Positions 56,627-64,000 of a stretch of 64,000 bases of DNA are shown here, piece after piece. The position numbers were made by a program, and so were the translations under genes. Position 1 is the first letter of the stretch, and each line of letters opens with the position of its first letter. This stretch comes from Nannochloropsis oceanica. Taxonomy: Eukaryota; Sar; Eustigmatophyceae; Eustigmatales; Monodopsidaceae. Under the pieces are notes generated by a model. The model did not search any database and had not been told where the DNA came from. It was given only the letters and a program-made list of their open reading frames with translations. Location: positions 558,001 through 622,000 of the forward strand of contig CP038121.1 in NCBI GenBank assembly GCA_004519485.1, given 5' to 3'.

Positions 56627-57742
56627 TCACCCCTTCAAAAAGTGTTCAGCCACGATGCGCCGTTGAATCTTGCCCGTGGCCGTGCGCGGAACCTGGAGAG
56701 AGGGACGGAGGGAGGGACGGAGGGACGGAGGGGCAGATAGCATGAGGAGCCAGCGAGGGGAGAAAGGGAAGGAGGATGGAACGAAGAAAGGGGGGAGGGG
56801 GGGGAAGGACGTACGTTGTCGGCGATGTACAGCTTCTTGGGCAACTTGAAGTCGGAGAGGGAGTGGCGGCAGTGGGCGAGGATGTCCTCCACCGTCACGG
56901 ACGAGCCGGGCTTGACGATCACCACGGCGTTGACCTGCAGGCAGGGAGGGAGGGAGGGAGGAAGGGAGGGAGGAAGGGAGGGAGGAAGGGAGGGAGGGAG
57001 GGATGTGAGGAGACTTTGAGAGGGAAGGGACTGCGGCTGCTCCTGCTAGTACAGGGTTACACTCCCTGTCTGGACAAGAGCACCTCCCTCCCTCCCTCCC
57101 TCCCTCCCTCCTGCCCTGCCTCCCCTCCTCCCTTTCTGTGTGGACTCCGTACCTCCTCCCCGTACTTGGAATCGGGCGCGGCGAAGGAGACGGCCTCTCC
57201 CACCATGGGGTGGGAGAGCAGGACGGCGTCCACCTGAGGGAGGGAGGGAGGGAGGGAGGGAGGGAGGGAGGCAGGGAGGGAGGGAGGGAGGTGCATGAGG
57301 CCCGTGGTCAGCGGCCTGGCTCCAAGCGACCTCCAAGACGGGGGGGGCAAAGCCGGCGAGAGGGGGGGATAGAAGGGCGGAGAAAGGGAGGGAGGGGAGG
57401 GAGGGAGGGGAGGAGGGAGGGGGAAATACGCTGTATACCTCGAGAGGGGAGATTTTCTCTCCGCCGCGATTGATGAGCTCCTTGAGGCGGCCCGTCAGAG
57501 TCAGGTAGCCCTCCGCATCCAGCCTAAGGGAGGGGGGAAGGAGGGAGGGAGGGAGAGAGAGAGGGAGGGTGAAAAATTAAGGGGAAAAGACAGTATGTTC
57601 GATGAAAAGAAGAGAGGCTGCAAAAGAGGGAGGGAAAGAGGAAGGGAGGGAGGGAGGGAGCGGACGTACGTGCCCTGGTCGCCGGTGTGGAACCATCCGC
57701 CCTCGAAGCCCGTCTTATTCGCCTCGTCGTTGTTCACGTAGC
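56627..57742 (-). CDS. AAE3: oxalyl-CoA synthetase (AAE3/Pcs60-like acyl-CoA ligase), 5' part missing at gap
   Basis: Five C-terminal exons are visible: 57670-57742, 57439-57523, 57153-57233, 56815-56934 and 56627-56692, all in phase. They encode the end of an adenylate-forming enzyme: GGWFHTGDQG (motif with the ATP ribose-binding Asp), LTGRLKELINRGGEKISPLE (hinge and A8 motif), VDAVLLSHPMVGEAVSFAAP, KYGEEVNAVVIVK and PRTATGKIQRR, whose Lys is catalytic. RLKELINRGGEKISPLEVDA is the pattern of plant AAE3 and yeast Pcs60, which activate oxalate to oxalyl-CoA. The N-terminal two thirds lie in or beyond the N gap. The C-terminus (EHFLKG) has no PTS1. Confidence 0.8.
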
Positions 57743-57765
57743 CTATGGGAAGGAGAGGGGCAAGG

Positions 57766-57865
57766 NNNNNNNNNNNNNNNNNNNNNNNNNNNNNNNNNNN
57801 NNNNNNNNNNNNNNNNNNNNNNNNNNNNNNNNNNNNNNNNNNNNNNNNNNNNNNNNNNNNNNNNN
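57766..57865. other. assembly gap, 100 N
   Basis: Exactly 100 N bases, a conventional fixed-size scaffold gap, so the true length is unknown. It cuts an intron of the ligase gene on the left and the 5' part of the plus-strand gene on the right. Confidence 0.98.
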
Positions 57866-57866
57866 G

Positions 57867-59449
57867 GAGGGGAAGAAGGAAAAAGGAGCACAGAAGGAGA
57901 AGAAATTGCAGGTATGTCTTCCTCCAGCGATTGTCCCTCGCTCCCTCCCTCCCTCCCTCCCTCCCTCCCGCCCTCCCTTCCTCTCTCCTTCCCTCCCTCC
58001 TCATCACTCCCTCCTCCCTTCCTCCTGGCGTATATCCATCCCCTCTATTCCCTCCCTCCCTCCCTCCCTCCCTCCCTCCCTCCCTCCTATCTCCCTCGAC
58101 CAAGATCAAGGGCGGGTGGGAGGGACAGCGCGAAGAGGAGCAGAGAGAGGCCGCCCGCCTCCTCCAGAGGAAAGTGGAGCTGACGGCAGCGATAGAAAAG
58201 GGGAAAACAGCACAAGCAGAGGTCAGGAGGGAGGGAGGGAGGGAGGGAGGGAGGGAGGGAGGGAGGGAGGGAGGGAGGGAGGGAGGGAGGGAGGGAGGGA
58301 GGTAGTCAGGCGGGACGAAAGATCGATGATGGAGACCGAGGCGAAGAAGACAGCGGCGGTAGCCCTCCCTCCCTGCCTTCCTGCCTGCCTGCCTCCCTCT
58401 TTCCCTCCCTTTCCTCAGGCATCCCCCCCCCCGCACCACTTCCTCCACTCCCTCCCTCCCTCCCTCCCTCCCTCCCTCCCTCAGGCATGGGCCGACTACC
58501 TTTCCCGCCGCTCCTCCCTCCTCGGCCTCTCCCAATCCCTTTTCCAATCCCGTGCTGCTTTCGCCGACATTAAACGCACCCACCGAGCCCTCCTCCAGGA
58601 GCATGGATACACCAACGGTACCCCCCCTCCCTCCCTCCCTCCTTCCCTCCCTCCCTCCCTTGCAACCGTCTCCCACCAGCTGCAAGTTATTCAAAACCGA
58701 GCCCAGACACTCATCCCTCCCTCCCTCCCTCCCTCCCTCCCTCCCTCCCTAGGCAAGCTCCCTCCTAATCTACGTGCAGCCGTCTCCCACCAGCTGCAAA
58801 TCATCCAAAACCGAGCCAAGAAAGAGGCTCAGTCAGCAGCAGGTAGGGAGGGCGCGAGGGAGGGAAGGAGGGAGGGAGAGAGGGAGAGAGGAGGGGAAAA
58901 GAAGACGAACGAATCAAATGTCAATTTGTCACATTTGTTATTTCATTCATCGGGTTTTCCCTCCCCTCTCTCCCTCCCTCCCCTCCCTCCCTCCCTCCCT
59001 CCCTCCCTCCCTCCCCCCCTCTCTCCCTCCCTCCCCTCCGTCCAGGAATCACGGCGCCCGACTCGTCCGAGGCCGAGAACGGCGGCAGCGAGGAAGGGGA
59101 GGAGGGTAAGGAGGGAGGGAGGGAGGGAGGGAGAGAGGGAGAGGTACCTCAAGGGCGCTCTCTCCTGCGTCTGTTTCACCCCTTCCGGCTTCTCATTCCC
59201 TCCCTCCCCCCATTCCTCTCTCCCTCCCTCCCTTCCTCAGCCTCCCCCCCCCGCCTGGAGCCGCGAAAGACTCGGAACAAGACTGCAGCGGAAGAAGGGA
59301 AGAAGGAGAAGGAGGAGGGCGGGAAGGAGGGTGGGGAGAAAAGCGAGGAGGAGGAGGAGGAGGGGGCTGAAGGGGGGGGAGGAGGGGGGGGTGGAGGAAG
59401 AGGGAATTTCAAGAAGAAGAAGTCGGGGGGCCGGAAGCGTTCAGCGTAG
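57867..59449 (+). CDS. hypothetical protein, 3' part only, basic tail
   Basis: Six exons after the gap (57867-57911, 58105-58221, 58485-58617, 58753-58842, 59046-59105, 59241-59449) join in consistent phase. They code KEKGAQKEKKLQ, QREEEQREAARLLQRKVELT, AWADYLSRRSSLLGLSQSLF, AAFADIKRTHRALLQEHGYT, NLRAAVSHQLQIIQNRAKKE and an acidic then basic tail ending GNFKKKKSGGRKRSA. It looks like a coiled-coil protein with a nuclear-type basic end. The family is not recognised. Its start is in or beyond the gap, and it points away from the ligase gene. Confidence 0.6.
58664..58708 (+). repeat. duplicated exon fragment inside an intron
   Basis: AACCGTCTCCCACCAGCTGC... at 58664-58708 repeats, with a few changes, the exon sequence at 58779-58823 coding AVSHQLQIIQNRA. 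The copy lies in the intron 58618-58752 between (CCCT)n tracts and is not needed for the exon chain. Confidence 0.75.
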
Positions 59450-60011
59450 GGAGGGAGGGAGGGAGGGAGGGAGGGAGGGAGGGAAGGAAAGAGGGCATGC
59501 ATAGAAGAATCATGGAGGAGGCTATTATGAAGTGTAGGTGGGGAAGATGGAAATAGGGATGGTAGGGCAAGAGGGAGAGAAAGAAGAAGAAGTACGAGCC
59601 GAAGCAGAAGTTAATAGTAGAAAAAAAAGAAGGAAAAGAAGAAGAAGAAGGTGGCGATGAAGAAGATGATGCGGATGATTGAAACAAGACGACTTATCAA
59701 TGTGGTAGGAAATAACTTTAAGATTCTCGTCGTGCTTATGAATATTGTCATCGTCGTTCTTGCTCTTCTTTTTTTTTTTTCCCCGGGAGGGGGGAGGTCA
59801 CATGTTTCGTCCTCCCTCCTATCCTGTTATCTTCTTCTCTTTTTCCTTTTCATAGCACCCCGGGTTATCGAAACAAATTTAACACTAAGGAGGACGAGGG
59901 AGGGAGGGAGGGAGGGAGGGAAGGAAGGAGGGTAGGGTTTGGCCCGAGGGGTCCTGAAGGAGATCCTCCCTCCCTCCCTCCCTCTCTCCCTCTCAGATGG
60001 AATGGGTATGC
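59450..60011. other. intergenic between convergent genes
   Basis: 560 bases: (GGGA)n directly after the stop, then an A/G-rich stretch (59575-59690), then a T-run at 59767-59780. No gene recognised. Confidence 0.45.
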
Positions 60012-61294
60012 TTAGTAGTAGTCGCCAGTGGCCTTGCCCTGTGCGTCGAGGAGACCAGCCCTGGGAAGCAGAGGGAGGGAGGGAGGAGGCACGATCGTTA
60101 CTCGTAAGACGGTTTCGGAAGAAGAGTCTGTAACTGTCGGGGAAGTGTTCAAACTGCCCCTCCCTTGCTCGCCTCCTTCCTTCCTCCCTACTTACCAGTA
60201 CTTGCTCTCGAACTCGGCCTTGAGGTTGACATTGATATACGCCTATCATGGAGGCGAGGGAGGGAGGGAGGGAGGGAAGGGGCGGAGTGTCCGGGTGGAG
60301 ATGAATTTCTTCATTTGTTCCCAGGGCTCAAAGGCTCATTTTCCACTCCCTCCTTCCCTCCCTCCTCCCTCCTTCTCCTTCTCTACCCTTCCTCCCCCCA
60401 TCCCGCCCGCATTACCTCGATCATATTTCCCTTGGCGCGGACGGGGAAGACGGCCAGGTCACGAGCCTCATAAAGCTTTCCAATCAGGGGGCCGAGGAGG
60501 GGAGGGAAAGGGCACCACTCCCCTACCAGCTCTCCCGTTTGCAGCGAGAAGGCAGAGCCAGACTGAGGACAGATCACACAGCCGTCTTGCAGGCGGCCGT
60601 CGGAAAGAGGGGCGGACATAAAGGGGCTAGGGAGGGAGGGAGGGAGGGAGGGAGGGAGGGAGGGAGGGAGGGGAGAGGTGACGATATAAAGCAGGAATGA
60701 ATGATTTTGGAGGACGAAGGAAACGAATCGACGTGATACAAGCAGAGGTGAAGGGAGGAAGGGAGGGAGGGAGAAAGGGAGAGAGGGAGGGAGGAAGGGG
60801 GAAACCAGAAACCCCCCACATACCTGCACCCAGCCGTGCAGTACACAGTGCCGTCATTGTCGGCGGCAAGGAGGAGGGAGAGACCATTCGTGTCAAAGGG
60901 GATCATGTCTCCGGGGGCAATCTCACTGGCCTTTATAAGGGGGACCCATTCGCGCTTGAGGATACACGGTGAGAAGGGGGGAATGAAGGGGTGGGAGGGA
61001 GGGGAGGTGTGGGCAGGGGCAAGAAGTGTCTGCGGTGGGACGGAGGCGGAGCGGAAAAGAGAAGAGGATAGATTGGAGGGAGAGGAGAGGGCTTCAATGT
61101 AGATTCTAAAAATGCTGTACCTTTTCCGGGATATTCTTGACGCGGATGGCTCCATCTGCTTGCTGAGGCCCAGCCATAAGGGCGCTAGGACTGGGGAGGA
61201 AGGCAGGACGAGGAACGAGGAAGGCCATGGTGGTGGTGGTGCTAAGCGACATCAGGAGGGAGATGAGGGAAGAAGCGAGGGCAAGGCGAGGCAT
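60012..61294 (-). CDS. plastid Rieske-like domain protein without histidine ligands
   Basis: Five exons (61121-61294, 60824-60954, 60416-60626, 60196-60242, 60012-60060) sum to 204 codons. The leader MPRLALASSLISLLMSLSTT then TTMAFLVPRPAFLPSPS is a signal peptide with Phe at the cleavage point, the stramenopile plastid signal. The body has the Rieske-fold layout: REWVPLIKASEIAPGDMIPF, LLLAADNDGTVYCTAGCSPF, DGCVICPQSGSAFSLQTGEL and a C-terminal VGEWCPFPPLLGPLIGK...YWAGLLDAQGKATGDYY. In a working Rieske center the two loops are C-x-H and C-x-x-H. Here they read CTAGCS and CPQSGS, so cysteines remain but no histidine is present. The family resembles Rieske-like plastid proteins of diatoms and related algae. 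The function is unknown; loss of the cluster or other ligands is inference. Confidence 0.7.
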
Positions 61295-62640
61295 CTTAAT
61301 CAGAATACTGTAGTTGAGTTGAAAGTCTGGCCGGGGGAGAGTCGGGGCAACAATGGTTGAGTGAGCATGCCACGAGGAAGGGGAATAAGTCAAGTGATAG
61401 GACATGAGAGTTGCGAAGATTGAGACACGCAAGCAGCATAATTTTTTTTGACAAGAAATCCCTTATGTCATTCACGCGCCAGTGGCATTAAAAAAGCTGG
61501 GGGAAAATGCACGAGGGCAGAGGGAGTAGCCATCGTCGCAGGGTAAGCCTGCGACGATGTCAAGGGCCAACGACGACTTTTGCAAAATTTTACAGGCCCC
61601 AAATGAAAGGACACATGGAGGCTCAGAAATAGACAAACAAATAAACAAATGTGTCATAGAACAAGGGATAAGGGATTGTGTCCTGCGTGTGCCCTGGGCG
61701 TGTGGGCCAGACGCGTGCCTTTGATTGAAGTGTTACTTCTTTGGCGAAGGGCGGCATCTTGATTTTTCTTTTTACTCTTTGGGTGGGGTGAAAGATTGAT
61801 ACCACAAAAATACAAACAACTTCGGGCGAACGAAAAGATTGATCGAATAGAGCATAGACATTTTAGGGATTTGCGTGTCCTGATTTGCCACAAGGAGTAC
61901 TTTGATGGCCTTGTTTTTCGTACGTTAGAGGAGGTTACTGCTCTGAACATTTTCTGACGTATTTATTTTTTAGTATCGAACATGTGAACCCAAAATGGCT
62001 ATACTGACCAAGGTTAGGGTTATCTATGAGACACAACGTATTCATAATGTAATTGCTGCATGGCGATTTGGGTCTTGCTTTGGCTTTCCAACCGAATGGA
62101 TCGGGGAATTGATCAGGTTAACCAACAGTTGGCGAATGATTTACATATTGTCTTGGGCAGATCTTTTGCTTGCCGCAACGGAGACGAAGACGCCAAGGAG
62201 AGGGCAGATTGTGTGACTGTTGGTGCTGGTGAAGGCTTCTTCAAATTGCGGTGGTGGTGCTGCTGCAGTGGCTGATGAGGAGGCCTCACAAAGTTCATGT
62301 CGCCGGCCTCGGTTAGTGGAGGAGATTTCAGAGCAGATGGAATCTTGGTGGTGATCATGATGCTCCATGGCAGACTTGTTTACTCCACGTGCTGAAGTGA
62401 ATGTGTGGATCATGTACAGTGTGCGTTTCTCGCTGACATTTATGAGGCTTCACAAGATACTGATAGATTGACCTGTTGATTGATAGGCTTTTGATGCATC
62501 TTTATGAAACATAGGACTTCCTTCCCTTCCTTCCTCTCTTGATTACCCCTCTTTTCCCGTCGATGGTTTATTGAGAAACGCCACAAACGGGTAACATTCG
62601 ACCATGAGACCTAATTTATTATTCATTTTTACCTCATTTG
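61295..62640. other. AT-richer intergenic stretch with a perfect hairpin
   Basis: 1.3 kb upstream of the Rieske-like gene. Open frames at 61995-62275 and 62141-62413 have no recognised motif. The hairpin at 61531-61559 is listed separately. No RNA gene is recognised. Confidence 0.4.
61531..61559. repeat. perfect 12-bp inverted repeat with 5-base loop
   Basis: CATCGTCGCAGG, loop GTAAG, CCTGCGACGATG. It lies about 240 bp upstream of the start of the Rieske-like gene and could form a DNA or RNA hairpin. Confidence 0.9.
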
Positions 62641-62658
62641 TATATGTCTTTCATGATC

Positions 62659-63062
62659 ACATAAATACGCATATTGGTGGCAGGTAAGGGGACTGTACTG
62701 GTGTGACACCTGTGAACAATTCGTGTCCCGGGACGGCAATGGGGCACGTAACATCCTGCGGATATACAGAAGTATGGTCCGTGGAGAAGCTCGTCGCCAT
62801 GATATTCGGTTTGGCCAACCGCGGCAGGATATGCGGACACTGTTTGTGTAGCCTCCCCGCAGACCTCCTCTTTTATCCCCCTCACCCTTCTCCTCCTGGC
62901 CCTGTTTGGGCCGTCCGGGGACTTTGCTTGATGAAAATCCTGTCAAAGTCGCAGTAGAAAAATCGGACGAGAATAAGGGATGAATAGGCAACAATTTAAT
63001 GTTGGAAGGCTCCCCCTTGTATGCAAGTCCTAGAAGACGTCAGGTTGCATGCAATAGTTCTA
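62659..63062 (+). mobile_element. Fanzor/TnpB relic, copy A (C-terminal end plus conserved 3' flank)
   Basis: From 62659 to the TAG at 62849-62851 the plus strand encodes KYAYWWQVRGLYWCDTCEQF and then VSRDGNGARNILRIYRSMVR. WCDTC is the second half of the zinc finger and RDGNGARNI the RuvC-III motif of TnpB/Fanzor nucleases, followed by a short basic tail. A stop just upstream and the lack of RuvC-I and -II show that only the 3' end of the gene remains here. The flank after the stop (62852-63062) is shared with copy B (29830-30215, opposite strand) and ends at TTCTA in both. In this class the guide RNA scaffold lies at that place, overlapping the gene's 3' end. Confidence 0.75.
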
Positions 63063-63774
63063 TAAAAAAGAAGTAAACTGGGTTTGTGGTTACAATAATC
63101 ATGTAACGAAGTGGACATGCCTTTTCTGGATAGGATGGCTTCGCTGGCGTTGAAAACATTGAGGACCGGCTGAGGGAGACCGACCGCAGACACGGGGTAT
63201 TTCCAATGGTCACTCCGAACTCAATTCCCGCTGTGAATCCTCCCACATCCACCACCCTAAATTCTCAGTGGTTAAGTTTGAAATCGATCAAGTAGACTCA
63301 CAAAAGAGAATGTTAAAATAGAGAGTCGACAGCAAAATGCTTCATATCATTCAAGTTGTCGTGATTCCAATTGTTATGTACATGAAGGAAATGATTGGTT
63401 AAATAATTAAAAAATAAATAAAAATTGGTTGCGCTTCTTTTCCGTTTCTGGCGCTCTCACCTTGTCCTTGTTCTTGCTTCCTCTTGACGCGTTGACCGTG
63501 ACTGAGTGAGCTCACGTCTACGGCTGCCCAGGGCATAGAAGCACATGGGTATATTCATGTAGCACCTCCTATCCAGTCTTCCTTCATTGGTGAGATAGAG
63601 AGGTTGCCGCAAGAGCTGGAGAGTCGGCAGAGCGCATCATCGGGCTAAGGACTCACTCTCCTCCCCCATCCTTGTATACACATTACAGACACAAACCCAG
63701 ATACAACGACGCATCCCTCCACGTCCAGGGATTATAGAGGAATCAAGCGCTGAGTCAAGCGCGCGGGCGCGGTC
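63063..63774. other. intergenic, AT-richer, no gene recognised
   Basis: 700 bases right of the Fanzor relic, including an A/T-rich part at 63290-63430. The right end is the probable promoter and leader of the TMEM184-like gene. Confidence 0.4.
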
Positions 63775-63977
63775 ATGCTTTCTGCTGCCGCAGCCAATGA
63801 CGCTCCTCTCCTCCTGGGCCGGGGAGATCTCCACCATACTGCTTCCACCGCCTCCTCTTCCTCTTTCCGACCTGACGGCTCGGTAGCCATGGCCCTAGCT
63901 AGTGTAGCGACGGCGATCTCGTTGTCCATATCTCTGTTTTGCATCTACAAGCACTTGACTAATTACAGCGTGCCAAG
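63775..63977 (+). CDS. TMEM184/organic-solute-transporter-alpha-like protein, first exon
   Basis: The ATG at 63775 opens MLSAAAANDAPLLLGRGDLH and leads into MALASVATAISLSISLFCIY, then KHLTNYSVPR, ending at an AG|GTATTC donor. The first membrane helix followed by K/H-H-L-x-x-Y-x-x-P is the start of the TMEM184 (DUF300) family, seven-helix membrane proteins related to OST-alpha. Only about 68 residues are in the window, so the family call is tentative. Confidence 0.5.
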
Positions 63978-64000
63978 GTATTCGGGACGCACGGGACGGA

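Noticed and set aside
1-64000. tRNA or rRNA genes
   Set aside because: I saw no convincing cloverleaf or rRNA core sequence on either strand by eye. A tRNAscan or covariance-model search would settle it.

Overview
This looks like nuclear DNA of a photosynthetic stramenopile, most likely an eustigmatophyte such as Nannochloropsis or Microchloropsis (inference). Genes are short, close together and split by many 60-400 bp GT-AG introns. The coding sequence is GC-rich. At least two products start with a signal peptide whose cleavage region carries a phenylalanine next to alanine (GVARA/FFLGG in a pentatricopeptide protein, TTTMA/FLVPR in a Rieske-like protein), the bipartite signal used for the secondary plastids of these algae. 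A 100-base run of N at 57766-57865 is a scaffold gap.

Layout. 1-8.1 kb: a low-complexity protein, an NmrA-like reductase (-), a probable mitochondrial protein (+), a TVP15/COPI-associated Golgi membrane protein (-) and an unknown basic protein (+). 8.2-14.4 kb: a long many-exon gene for a helical-repeat protein (-). 14.8-18.4 kb: a 15-exon GT60-type glycosyltransferase (+). 18.6-22.7 kb: a small U-box protein (-), a small unknown protein (-) and a Rab GTPase (+). 24.1-27.8 kb: a chalcone-isomerase-fold membrane protein (-). 29.8-30.2 kb: a Fanzor/TnpB relic followed by a very long polypyrimidine tract. 31.4-34.6 kb: a mitochondrial carrier and a cytochrome b561 (+). 35.4-43.8 kb: an unknown protein (-), a TRF4-like non-canonical poly(A) polymerase (+) and a KEN-box acidic protein (-). 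43.8-47.0 kb: a rearranged accessory region with a direct duplication of the KEN-box gene's 5' end, a long inverted repeat and decayed coding sequence. 47.3-50.8 kb: a plastid PPR protein (+). 51.3-57.7 kb: an oxalyl-CoA decarboxylase/2-hydroxyacyl-CoA lyase and, just upstream on the same strand, an oxalyl-CoA synthetase (AAE3-like) cut by the gap. 57.9-61.3 kb: the 3' part of an unknown gene (+) and a Rieske-like plastid protein (-). 62.6-63.1 kb: a second Fanzor relic. 63.8 kb to the end: the first exon of a TMEM184-like gene.

Most genes alternate in strand, so neighbours share short divergent promoters (NmrA/presequence protein, TVP15/unknown, helical-repeat/GT60, unknown/poly(A) polymerase) or converge with 130-560 bp between stops. 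The clearest functional link is the oxalate pair: the ligase would make oxalyl-CoA and the lyase would decarboxylate it to formyl-CoA. The most unusual signals are the two Fanzor relics that share a conserved 3' flank, the (GGGA)n...(TCCC)n build of many introns, and the accessory block at 43.8-47.0 kb.

Multi-exon models were assembled by hand from splice sites and reading phase. Where exon lengths add up to a whole number of codons this is stated. No similarity search was run, so family names rest on recognised motifs.
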